Shown: positions 35,518 to 43,755 of the stretch, one piece after another
Layout: the number at the start of each line of letters is the position of its first letter
How positions within the stretch are numbered: the stretch's first letter is position 1
Source of the DNA: CAZJVD01 sp964549505
GTDB taxonomy: Bacteria; Bdellovibrionota; UBA1018; CAZJVD01
NCBI GenBank assembly: GCA_964549505.1
Contig: CAZJVD010000011.1
Coordinates: 1 to 64,000 of the forward strand
DNA length: 64,000 bases
Direction of reading: 5' to 3'
Notes under the pieces: generated by a model
Seen by the model: only the letters and a program-made list of their open reading frames with translations
Database searches by the model: none
Told to the model about the DNA's origin: nothing
Position numbers and translations under genes: made by a program

Positions 35518-36894
35518 TTAGAAGTAACGCTTCTGAATAACCGCGAACGCTTCGTCTAAGATCGCAAGTGCCGTCGTGGCTGTTTCGGCATCAATGGTCA
35601 TCGCGGGTTGCAATCGAAAGTGCGGGGCATAACTCATCGTCAGGAGGCCGCGGTTCAGACATTCGAAGAAGAGCTGATGACAGACCTCGGACCGAAGTGG
35701 CTTCTTGGTTTTCTTGTCTTCGACCAATTCGACGCGCAGGAAGAGTCCGGCGCCATCGACAAAACCGACAAACGGATACTTCGTCTCAAACTTCTTGAGC
35801 GTCGCGAGCATGAGTTCGCCGACGGACCGAACGTTCTGTAGAAGATTTTCTTCTTCGATGATCTCTATCGCAGCCAGAGCCGATGCCGCAGCTAAAGGAT
35901 TGCCGCCGTAACTCGATGACGATCCTGATGGCTCTCCCCACGGTTTGGACTGAGCGATTTTCTCCGTCGTAACGATCGCGCTCAACGGATAGCCACCGCC
36001 AAACTGTTTTCCAAGCGTGACAATATCCGGATCAAGACCGAAGTGCTCTGCTCCCCAGAACTTTCCTGTCCTTCCAAATCCTGTGATCATCTCATCCGTT
36101 ATGAAAAGTGCGCCCATTTCGTGGGCTGCCTGTTGGATGATCGGTAAAAACTCTTTCGGCGGAACAATATTGCCTGCCGTTCCCTGCATGGGTTCGACAA
36201 TGACCGCAGCGACGGATCCCGACGATTGCTGACGAATCTGCTGTTTCGCAACCTCCGCACACGCCGTCCCGCAGTTCGAGCGTTCGAGGCCGAGGGGGCA
36301 GCGGTAGCAGTCGGCATACATGACCTGAAAGTTTCCGGGCGCCATAGGGCCGTAACCGTTTTTCCCGGACGAGCCCATGAGCGACATCGCGCCCAGCGTC
36401 TTTCCGTGGAATCCGCCCCAGAAACTGATGACCTCATAACGTCCGGTCGCACATTTTGCGAGACGGAGTGCCGATTCAACCGCCTCAGCGCCGCTTGAAT
36501 AAAGCTGAAAGCGAGACAGTCTTGGGGTCGGGCGATTCTCAAAAAGTTTTTCGAAAAGACGAACACGTGGTTCGGAAGTGAAGCTTCCGACCGAGACGCG
36601 TTCGAGCTGCTCCGTCATGCGCTTTTTCCATCGCGGGTGAGAGTGACCGAGGCCGTTCACGCCGATACCGCCGATGAGATCCAAAAACGTATTGCCGTCG
36701 ACATCCGTGATCGCGGATCCTTCGGCGTGATCCACGGAGATTCCTGCCATCATCGCGAAACGTTGGAGGCCCGGAGCAGCCCCGACCTGTTCGCGCTGGG
36801 TGAGCAGCTGGCTTTTAGGTCCTGGAATCTGTGTGACGATCTTAGGTTTCTGGGCGCGCGGCTGGCGCGACATTGCAGGGGCCATTTCGGGCAT
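35518..36894 (-). CDS. class III PLP-dependent aminotransferase
   Basis: A 458-residue fold-type I aminotransferase of the GabT/ornithine aminotransferase group. The PLP lysine is K296 in TLGKQFGGGYPLSA; the cofactor-binding aspartate is in FITDEMITGFGRTG. A cluster of four cysteines (DCYRCP...SNCGTAC, about 200-220) is an insertion that could bind metal. Substrate is not evident. ATG 36894 is used; ATG 36873 is an alternative. It is divergent from the nucleotidyltransferase gene, with a shared promoter region of about 70 bp, and upstream of the RND-TolC gene. Confidence 0.9.
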   Translation of the reverse strand: MPEMAPAMSRQPRAQKPKIVTQIPGPKSQLLTQREQVGAAPGLQRFAMMAGISVDHAEGSAITDVDGNTFLDLIGGIGVNGLGHSHPRWKKRMTEQLERVSVGSFTSEPRVRLFEKLFENRPTPRLSRFQLYSSGAEAVESALRLAKCATGRYEVISFWGGFHGKTLGAMSLMGSSGKNGYGPMAPGNFQVMYADCYRCPLGLERSNCGTACAEVAKQQIRQQSSGSVAAVIVEPMQGTAGNIVPPKEFLPIIQQAAHEMGALFITDEMITGFGRTGKFWGAEHFGLDPDIVTLGKQFGGGYPLSAIVTTEKIAQSKPWGEPSGSSSSYGGNPLAAASALAAIEIIEEENLLQNVRSVGELMLATLKKFETKYPFVGFVDGAGLFLRVELVEDKKTKKPLRSEVCHQLFFECLNRGLLTMSYAPHFRLQPAMTIDAETATTALAILDEAFAVIQKRYF

Positions 36895-36924
36895 GATTTC
36901 GAGACCTAACGCATAAACGTGAAT

Positions 36925-36951
36925 TTGACAATCTTAGTCCGGCTCTATAGA
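36925..36951 (+). promoter_or_regulatory. promoter for the nucleotidyltransferase operon
   Basis: Perfect -35 TTGACA (36925-36930) and -10-like TATAGA (36946-36951) with a 15-nt spacer, slightly short. The -10 ends 12 nt before ATG 36964, where there is no Shine-Dalgarno, so the leader would be about 5 nt. It lies between divergent genes. Confidence 0.4.
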
Positions 36952-36963
36952 AAATCCTTATCC

Positions 36964-37668
36964 ATGCAGACGTCGTTCACAGCTGCTGTTCTAGCAGGTG
37001 GCCTCGGGGAAAGGCTTCAGAAACACGGAAAAAAAGCGCTGATTGCGATTCAGGGACGACCGCTCCTTGAGCGTGCCGTGAGTGGATTGAGGCAGGCTGG
37101 CGCAGGTACGGTCTGGGTGGCGCTCAACGAGAGTTTGAAGACTCAGGCTCTGGACACCGTTCCGGCGCTCAGCTCGTCTGGAGTGGAGAGCTTCTTTGTT
37201 GATACGCCCTCTTCGCTGCACACACTTTGGGAAGTGATTCGCAAACTTCCGGAAGGTCGTGGGCATCTCATGGTCACCACCGTTGACACCATCGTGCGTT
37301 CGAAAGACCTCGCTGATTTTGTGACGTACTGTAGGCGTCTTCAATGGTTCGAATCAGCCGTGATGACGACCGCCTTTATTGATGACGAAAAACCACTGTA
37401 TGCGATCGAAGGAGGGAGTCATCGGATTCTTGGTTTCTCAAATGAACCGGCGGAAAGTAATTCTGTGATTACTTCCGGAATCTATTGTTTCTCTCTCGAA
37501 CAACGCCATCTGCTCGAGACATGCATGGAGACCGGCGTTCAACGTTTGCGAAATTTTCTCACGCGTGCGGTTGATAACGGACACGCGTATTATTCGTTTC
37601 GCGTTGAGAAGACGCTCGATGTGGATCGCGAGGAAGACATTCGAGCGGCTCAGGAGTTTCTCCTTTGA
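36964..37668 (+). CDS. MobA-like/sugar-phosphate nucleotidyltransferase
   Basis: A 234-residue NTP transferase that would activate a phosphorylated sugar, polyol or amino alcohol as an NDP derivative. The N-terminal signature is AAVLAGGLGERL...KALIAIQGRPLLERA, and a TTVDTIV metal-site motif lies near residue 106. Start ATG 36964 immediately precedes the signature; an upstream in-frame start at 36919 overlaps the predicted promoter. The stop overlaps the next start (TTGA). Encoded next to a CDP-alcohol phosphatidyltransferase, so a CDP-alcohol product is the natural guess, but this is inference. Confidence 0.88.
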   Translation: MQTSFTAAVLAGGLGERLQKHGKKALIAIQGRPLLERAVSGLRQAGAGTVWVALNESLKTQALDTVPALSSSGVESFFVDTPSSLHTLWEVIRKLPEGRGHLMVTTVDTIVRSKDLADFVTYCRRLQWFESAVMTTAFIDDEKPLYAIEGGSHRILGFSNEPAESNSVITSGIYCFSLEQRHLLETCMETGVQRLRNFLTRAVDNGHAYYSFRVEKTLDVDREEDIRAAQEFLL

Positions 37669-38555
37669 GCGCGGTAAAAGCAGGACTTCCGAAAATCGCA
37701 GCCGTCTTTCGTGAACCGGAGTTTTCGAATCAAGCCCTGGAGGCCGACCGCGCGATTCTCACCGCCGCCGCTGAACACTTGCGCGATCGCTTTGACGTCA
37801 CATTTTCTGAAGCGCGGGCATTTCAAGCACCGGATGACCTACGTGGAGTGTTAACCATGGCTGAGAGCGGTCCCGTGCTCACAGCGCTTTCGGCTCTCGA
37901 AGCTCAGGGGGTGTGCGTTTTCAATTCATCGCGTGCCGTTCGATCCTGCTTTCGTTCGGCACTCTACACAGCGTTGTCGACGATGGGGTTCCCGGTCCCT
38001 CCCACGGTTCGATGCGAGGTGGGTTCCGAGACCTCGATCGCTCACGCATTTTCGAGCATCACGTCATGGTCGAATGGATTCTGGATCAAACGTGCTGACT
38101 TCCATGCTTTGTCGGACAGCGACGTGGTCTTTCAGAAGAATTCTTCTGGACTGCATGAGGTACTCGAGGGGTTTTCGCAGCGTGGAATTTCGTCGGTTGT
38201 TTTACAGCGACATATTTCGGGACGGGTTCTCAAATTTTATCGCGTCGCGGATCGGTTTTTCGACACACGCTGGCTGGAGGGTTCGTTTCGTGGAGAAACA
38301 GAGTTCTCAGGTGACGTCGTCTTCGCGCGCGATCGTGTTGAATCGCTGTCGCGTTCGATTGGAGAAGCGCTCGGTCTTAAAGTGTTCGGAGGGGATCTGG
38401 TGATCGAGTCGTCGGGAAAGTACTGGGTGATTGACGTGAACGATTGGCCGAGTTTCCGTACCTGTCGTGAGCAAGCGGCTGAGGCAATTGCTCACGAGTT
38501 TTCGGATGCGCTTCGACAGCGGGCTCGTATTCTTGCCGCCGAAACGGTTGTTTAG
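37665..38555 (+). CDS. ATP-grasp domain protein
   Basis: A 296-residue protein with the shape of an ATP-grasp ligase or kinase: an N-terminal pre-ATP-grasp region (about 1-95), then RSALYTALSTMGFPVPPT, the nucleotide-lysine strand WIKRADFHA near 141, the adenine-pocket strand VVLQRHISGRVLKFYRV near 179 and the metal-binding VIDVNDWPSF near 260 (the expected E/D-x-N pattern). Start TTG 37665 overlaps the nucleotidyltransferase stop. It probably joins a carboxylate to an amine or phosphorylates a small substrate in the pathway of its neighbours; the substrate is unknown. Confidence 0.8.
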   Translation: MSAVKAGLPKIAAVFREPEFSNQALEADRAILTAAAEHLRDRFDVTFSEARAFQAPDDLRGVLTMAESGPVLTALSALEAQGVCVFNSSRAVRSCFRSALYTALSTMGFPVPPTVRCEVGSETSIAHAFSSITSWSNGFWIKRADFHALSDSDVVFQKNSSGLHEVLEGFSQRGISSVVLQRHISGRVLKFYRVADRFFDTRWLEGSFRGETEFSGDVVFARDRVESLSRSIGEALGLKVFGGDLVIESSGKYWVIDVNDWPSFRTCREQAAEAIAHEFSDALRQRARILAAETVV

Positions 38556-38561
38556 GTGGCT

Positions 38562-39533
38562 ATGAACATGTTGAAAACGTGGCTGAAAAAATGGCCCTTG
38601 AAGTGGCCCCAGCAGTGGCTCGACGAATTCTTAGGTTCCGTGAAGAGTTTTGATGTCGAAGAGCGACTCGATCTCTTCGCGTACCGGCCGTTGGGTTTCC
38701 TCATCGCCAAAGCTGCCTGGCGTTTCGACCTATGGCCTGTGCACCTGTCGATTGCGGGCGCTGTTCTTGGCGTTGCCGCTGCTGTGCTTTTTGGTTTTTC
38801 CCCTGCTCCCACCGCGGTCGTGTGGGGAGCGATCTTGTTTTTTCTTTCGGGAGTTCTGGACAGTTCCGACGGGCAGCTCGCGCGTATGGCGAAACGGTCC
38901 ACACCGTTCGGACTTGTTCTGGATGGGGTGTGCGACAATATCGTTTTTGCAGCGGTTTACATCGGCTCCTGTCTGTCCGTATTGCAACAAGGTTACTGGA
39001 CATCGGCGCCGGCCCTCTTTTTTCTGGCGATCGTAGCTGGCATTTTTCATTCGATGCAGGCCTCGATTTTGGATTTCTACAACCGCGAATACCTGTACTT
39101 CGGTTGTGGCAGAACAGAGGGCGACTACTGGAATCCAGATCTAGAGGAGGCCCGTGCTGAAGCGGCGAAAGGTTCGTCTCTGCGCGAACGCCTGTTTGCG
39201 CGCTTGCGCTTTTCGTGGCTCGCACAGCAACAGATGCTGACAACGCGTACCGTGGCCTGGCGTCAGGACTTGCGCGGATTTGTTCTCGGGAACTCAGGAC
39301 CAGAAAAACGTGACCAAGTGATGCGCGCGTATCGCGATCACAACCGTACAATGTTGCGCCTATGGCAGCTCCTGGGCTCGAACGCGCATACGATTCTCAT
39401 TATTGTTTTCAATGCTTTCGGGCGATTCGATCTCTATCTCATCCTTGTCGACTGTCTTGCGCTGAACGCGATCCTCGTTCTTGCTCGTTTCCTGCAGGCG
39501 CGCCAGGATCAGAGACTTGCTGCGACGATTTAG
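38562..39533 (+). CDS. CDP-alcohol phosphatidyltransferase family protein
   Basis: Integral membrane enzyme of about 323 residues that makes a phosphodiester from a CDP-activated and a free alcohol. The complete signature D-x2-DG-x2-AR-x8-G-x3-D-x3-D is present (D100, D103, D121, D125). An N-terminal extension of about 45 residues and a long central loop (about 165-240, with DFYNREYLYF and charged residues) make it larger than the typical 180-200-residue PgsA/PssA. Starts at GTG 38556, ATG 38562 or ATG 38568 are possible; AGGTGG at 38554 favours the last. It follows the ATP-grasp gene directly. Confidence 0.92.
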   Translation: MNMLKTWLKKWPLKWPQQWLDEFLGSVKSFDVEERLDLFAYRPLGFLIAKAAWRFDLWPVHLSIAGAVLGVAAAVLFGFSPAPTAVVWGAILFFLSGVLDSSDGQLARMAKRSTPFGLVLDGVCDNIVFAAVYIGSCLSVLQQGYWTSAPALFFLAIVAGIFHSMQASILDFYNREYLYFGCGRTEGDYWNPDLEEARAEAAKGSSLRERLFARLRFSWLAQQQMLTTRTVAWRQDLRGFVLGNSGPEKRDQVMRAYRDHNRTMLRLWQLLGSNAHTILIIVFNAFGRFDLYLILVDCLALNAILVLARFLQARQDQRLAATI

Positions 39534-39558
39534 TGGTGCTCAAGCGAGGAGAGCCCTC

Positions 39559-40596
39559 ATGAACTGGAAACGTGTCGGTCAGATCGTACTCGGGGTCGTT
39601 GGTCTGACGAGTCTGATTTGGATTCTAAAAACCTATGGTGTGCGTGAGATTGCTGGCGAGTTTCAGAAGCTCGGACCTTGGACCGCGGTTCTTATTCTCA
39701 GTTTTCTGCCCACCGTCGTTTGTTACAGTGCTGCTTGGATTCTGGTGACAGAGTTTCCGCAGCGTCCAGGCAGAGTGACGCTTCAGCGCCTTTGGTTACT
39801 TTCGCGCATCATGGTGACGAGTATCAGCTGGAACAATTTGACGCCGTTTCTCAAGGTCGGTGGAGAGCCGTTCAAGTGGATGGCGTTACGAAAACACCTT
39901 GATTCGGATCGAGCTCTTGAGAGTGTAGTTGTTTACAATCTTGCCCATCTTTTAGGGACGCTCCTTGCGTTTTTCGTCTGTGCCCTTGTTCTGATTGTAT
40001 GCTTTCCGGCGGCGTCGTCGTTTGAGCCGTGGCTTTGGTTGGTAGTACTGGGAAGTGTTTTGAGTGCTGCGCTGATTTGGTTCTTGCCAGGGATTATTGT
40101 TCGCAGAGTTTTGCGGCATCGCTCACGGTCGCGCTCGCGGTCACAACCGCGGTCACGATTACGCAAGTACGGACTCAAGTTTGCGTGGCAGTTTCGCCGT
40201 TCGGTGCGTTGGGGTGGTCGAAACGTAAGCGGATACACGCGTCTTGGATTCGCAGTCGTCATCGAAGCGATCGCCCGGTGGGCCGAAGGTCTTACGTTCT
40301 ATGTCGCGTTTCTAGCTATGGGGTTGAGTATCTCGCTTTTTGAATCCGGGACGTTGGATGTCGCGCGCACCATTGTGGACACAGGAACGTTTTTTGTTCC
40401 TTATCAACTCGGCACTCGTGAATCGGGTGTCAGTTTTGTTTTAGAGCATGTTTTAGGTCGCGGGGTAAGCGGCGCACTGACCGCTGTTCTCGCTTATCGT
40501 GGTGTTGAAATCATTTGGTTGCTGATCGGTCTTGCGATCTCGTTCACGGCTTCCCGAGGCGCGCGAGAATCAAAGGGAGTTCCGACAAGCGGCTGA
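39559..40596 (+). CDS. UPF0104/lysylphosphatidylglycerol-synthase-type membrane protein (flippase-like)
   Basis: A 345-residue membrane protein with about eight hydrophobic helices in the arrangement of the MprF-type flippase domain (UPF0104), including the SISWNNLTPFLKVGGEPFKWMALRK block near 85-110 and the YQLGTRESGVSF block near 285. Members of this family move or shield modified lipids in the membrane. GAGGAGAG precedes ATG 39559. A cytoplasmic loop contains an Arg-Ser repeat (RHRSRSRSRSQPRSR) encoded by a degenerate DNA repeat. Its last 53 bases overlap the convergent HAD gene. Confidence 0.85.
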   Translation: MNWKRVGQIVLGVVGLTSLIWILKTYGVREIAGEFQKLGPWTAVLILSFLPTVVCYSAAWILVTEFPQRPGRVTLQRLWLLSRIMVTSISWNNLTPFLKVGGEPFKWMALRKHLDSDRALESVVVYNLAHLLGTLLAFFVCALVLIVCFPAASSFEPWLWLVVLGSVLSAALIWFLPGIIVRRVLRHRSRSRSRSQPRSRLRKYGLKFAWQFRRSVRWGGRNVSGYTRLGFAVVIEAIARWAEGLTFYVAFLAMGLSISLFESGTLDVARTIVDTGTFFVPYQLGTRESGVSFVLEHVLGRGVSGALTAVLAYRGVEIIWLLIGLAISFTASRGARESKGVPTSG

Positions 40597-41221
40597 TGTG
40601 AGCTACGTTTTCCGGTGAGAGGATCGTCTTTTCGCTAAGCCACACTGGTGTGAGTCCGACCGACTGAGAAGCCTGAACATCGCGTTCGAGGTGATCACCG
40701 ACAAAAACACAGTCTTTGGGTTGACATCCCATACGTGCGACCGTTCTTAGAAAAATCTGTGCGTTTGGCTTTTCAACACCTTCGTGGAACGAGTCGGTGA
40801 CAGTAGAAAACAGCGCACGCATTCCTTGTTCTTCTAAAATGTCTCTCAGGTTCCCCGAAAAGTTGGAAACAATACCTAGTTGATAGGTTTTCCCGAGTTC
40901 CAAAAGTGTTTTCGTGTTTTCCTTGAGCTTGGCTGACTGGGTCGCAGTTAAAGAGCGAATGGCGCCGTCGGCAAACGTCTCATCGTTCCAGAGACGGCGG
41001 CTCAACTCCTTCAGAAAAAGCTCGTTAAAGGCAGCCAATCCAAGGCCGAGCGCTTTCTTTTCCTCGATGATCCAACGGTCGACCGCTGTGTAGGTGTCAT
41101 GAAAAGCACGTTCGTCGCACTGGCCTCCGACAGAACGTATCGCTCGCAGCATCTGGTCCCGAGGGTGGACACCGTCGGCGTCGAGTGTTCCACCAAAGTC
41201 AAAAAGAACCGCGGAAAACAA
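40544..41221 (-). CDS. HAD-superfamily hydrolase
   Basis: A 225-residue HAD phosphatase-like protein: motif I DFGGTLD near residue 8, motif II SN in IVSNFSG near 119, the lysine in EKPNAQIF near 151 and motif IV VFVGDHLERD near 173. Motif I has glycine where most phosphatases have the second aspartate, a variant found in several HAD groups. Start is TTG 41221, supported by AGGAG 8 nt upstream on this strand. The gene runs against its neighbours and overlaps the flippase-like gene tail to tail by 53 nt. Confidence 0.88.
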   Translation of the reverse strand: MFSAVLFDFGGTLDADGVHPRDQMLRAIRSVGGQCDERAFHDTYTAVDRWIIEEKKALGLGLAAFNELFLKELSRRLWNDETFADGAIRSLTATQSAKLKENTKTLLELGKTYQLGIVSNFSGNLRDILEEQGMRALFSTVTDSFHEGVEKPNAQIFLRTVARMGCQPKDCVFVGDHLERDVQASQSVGLTPVWLSEKTILSPENVAHISRLSELPLILARLGKP

Positions 41222-41301
41222 TGTCAGATCTCCTGATGCTTGGACGACTCACTCACGCCGCTCTCTCGTTGCCAAACCGATGCATGCGCCGTAAACTTCC
41301 G

Positions 41302-43755
41302 ATGCCCTTCATGAATCTTTACAGTCGCTTCATCGTTCGATACGCCGGCTGGATCAGTCTTTTCGGGCTGATCACGGCTGCTGTATCCACCTACTACACT
41401 GTCGAACTGTACCGCAACCTGCGAACAGACATCGAAGAATTGTTACCAACGTCCGCACGGAGCGTGATGGACCTGAACGAGGTCACGCGGCGCCTCGAGT
41501 CGATCGACAGTATCACCGTGATTCTGTTCTCGAAGGACAAGGTGGCCAGTCGGCGATTTGTCGACGATCTGGCAGTTCGTCTCAAGACTTATCCCACCAG
41601 CACGATAGCGTGGGTGGAGCATCGTATTCAGACCGAGGTCGATTTTTTCTTAAAGCGACAGGCGCTTTTTCTCGAGCGCACGGAACTCCTCGAAGTCCGT
41701 GACTATGTTCGTGATCGCATTGCTTACGAAAAGGCACTTTTCAATCCGATCAATATCTTCACGAACGCTGAGTTGCCGGTACCTGTTTTCAATTTCATTG
41801 GATTCAAAGACAAGTACGCCAAGAGCGTTTCCTATTACACGCAGTTTCCGGGTGGATACTACGCCAACGATGATGAAACGATTCGTCTCCTGCTCGCTTA
41901 CTTGCCGGGAAAAGTCTCAGGAATCGAGGGCGCGCTCAAGCTCCGTGGCGCGATCGACGAGTCGGTTGCCTCGCTGGATCCGAAAAAGTACGCCCCTGAT
42001 CTTGAGGTGCGATTTTCGGGAGGCGTGCAGAACCTCATCGAGGAGCGCGAAGCTCTCCTAGAAGACCTCGGTATTTCGACGGTCATTGTGACGATCCTCG
42101 TCGCCATCGGGCTGCTGGTTTACTACCGGAGTTTTTGGGGAACGTTTGTTCTACTCGTCAGTCTTTTTATTGGAACGCTTTGGACGCTTGGAAGCTCGTA
42201 TTTTACGGTGGGCTATCTCAATGCGAACTCAGCTTTCTTGGGTAGCATCATCATCGGAAACGGGATTAACTTTGGGATCATCTTTCTCGCGCGCTATATC
42301 GAAGAACGCCGTCGAGCAAAGGGGCATCTTCGCTCAGTAACGATCGCGATTCAAAGCACAGCGACAGCAACCCTCACGGCTGCGCTAGCAGCGGGCATGG
42401 CTTACGGGTCACTTTTTCTCACAGACTTTCGTGGTTTCCGGCAGTTCGGGATCATTGGTTTTGTCGGCATGGTGCTTTGCTGGATCAGTGCCTACACGAT
42501 CCTGCCTGCGCTGCTCACTGTGATTTCGAATCTCAAACTGATCGAGCGGAGCCATTGGCCAGAGCCCAAACATATCGTGACTGGGTTGATCGCTCGGCTC
42601 GTTGAGAAGCGTTCGGGTCTGCTCATCACGCTCTCAGTTATCGCGTCTGCGATGAGTATCTTGGCGATCGTTCTATCGAAGACGGAGATCATCGAAACGA
42701 ATCTCCTGAAACTTCGCAATCGACAGAGTCTTGAGAGTGGTTCGGTCTATTATTCGAAGTTTGTCGACCAAGTTTTCAAGCGCTATATGACTCCGATCGT
42801 GTTTCTTCCGGAAAACCAGGAAGAGGCACGAATCATCTATCAGAAACTCAAAGCGAAACGGAAGGCTGAGGGCGAAAAGACTCTGATCGACGTACTGAGT
42901 TTCCTCGAGGACTTTGTTCCGAAGCATCAGCCCGAGAAGATTCAGATCTTAAAAGAGATCAAGGCGATGCTCACGCCGCGAATCATGTCGCAGATCAGTG
43001 AACAGGACCGGATCACCGTTCAACGCTATCTCACGCCCGAAGTTTTTACGACGTTCACAGCTGAGGACCTACCGGCGCTTCTGCTCAACCGCTTTCGCGA
43101 GAAAGATGGAACTCTCGGACGGCTGGTGCTCGTGGAGCCACCCGTGGGTGGACGCATGGGCGAGGCGGACACGCTCATTCGTTTTGTTTCAGATCTCCGT
43201 GCGATTGCCGACGAAACGGAAGCCGGGATTCCGGTGGCGGGTCAGTTACCCGTTTCGGCTGACATGATTGAAGCGATTCGAGACAATGGCCCGAAGGCAA
43301 CGTTCTTTGCATTCATTGCTGTGACTGTGCTGGTTTTCATATTGTTCCGAGATTTCCGGGTTTCGGGCGTGGTTCTCACGTCACTTTGGGTGGGGGTCCT
43401 CTGGCTCTTCGGCTTGATCTATGGCTTGGATCTTAAGATCAACTTCTTGAACTTCATCGCGCTTCCGATGACGTTTGGGATTGGTGTGGATTACGCGGTG
43501 AACATGTTTCAGCGCTATCAGCTCGAGGGTCCTGGTAAAATCGTCAAAGTGATTCGCGAAACGGGCGGAGCGGTGGGGCTTGCAAGTTACACCACCATGG
43601 TTGGGTATCTTTCGCTCCTCATTGCGAGCAATCAAGCATTCGTGAGTTTTGGCTTGCTGTCGATCCTTGGCGAAGTGACGTGTATGATCACAGCGTTAGT
43701 GATGGTGACAGCCTGGGTCTATCAGCGCGATCTACGTCGAAAAGTGCAACCTTAG
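41302..43755 (+). CDS. MMPL/RND-superfamily transporter (HpnN-like)
   Basis: An inner-membrane exporter of about 817 residues with 12 predicted helices in two halves, each with a large periplasmic loop, as in MmpL and the hopanoid transporter HpnN. The helix 4-like segment GSIIIGNGINFGIIFLARYIEERRR and its counterpart LPMTFGIGVDYAVNMFQRYQ hold the family's GxxxDY-type motif only in the second half. ATG 41302 or 41311 is favoured because the N-terminal helix starts there; an upstream ATG at 41221 exists. Such proteins carry lipids to the outer membrane, which fits the lipid-headgroup genes upstream. Overlaps the next gene tail to tail by 68 nt. Confidence 0.9.
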   Translation: MPFMNLYSRFIVRYAGWISLFGLITAAVSTYYTVELYRNLRTDIEELLPTSARSVMDLNEVTRRLESIDSITVILFSKDKVASRRFVDDLAVRLKTYPTSTIAWVEHRIQTEVDFFLKRQALFLERTELLEVRDYVRDRIAYEKALFNPINIFTNAELPVPVFNFIGFKDKYAKSVSYYTQFPGGYYANDDETIRLLLAYLPGKVSGIEGALKLRGAIDESVASLDPKKYAPDLEVRFSGGVQNLIEEREALLEDLGISTVIVTILVAIGLLVYYRSFWGTFVLLVSLFIGTLWTLGSSYFTVGYLNANSAFLGSIIIGNGINFGIIFLARYIEERRRAKGHLRSVTIAIQSTATATLTAALAAGMAYGSLFLTDFRGFRQFGIIGFVGMVLCWISAYTILPALLTVISNLKLIERSHWPEPKHIVTGLIARLVEKRSGLLITLSVIASAMSILAIVLSKTEIIETNLLKLRNRQSLESGSVYYSKFVDQVFKRYMTPIVFLPENQEEARIIYQKLKAKRKAEGEKTLIDVLSFLEDFVPKHQPEKIQILKEIKAMLTPRIMSQISEQDRITVQRYLTPEVFTTFTAEDLPALLLNRFREKDGTLGRLVLVEPPVGGRMGEADTLIRFVSDLRAIADETEAGIPVAGQLPVSADMIEAIRDNGPKATFFAFIAVTVLVFILFRDFRVSGVVLTSLWVGVLWLFGLIYGLDLKINFLNFIALPMTFGIGVDYAVNMFQRYQLEGPGKIVKVIRETGGAVGLASYTTMVGYLSLLIASNQAFVSFGLLSILGEVTCMITALVMVTAWVYQRDLRRKVQP

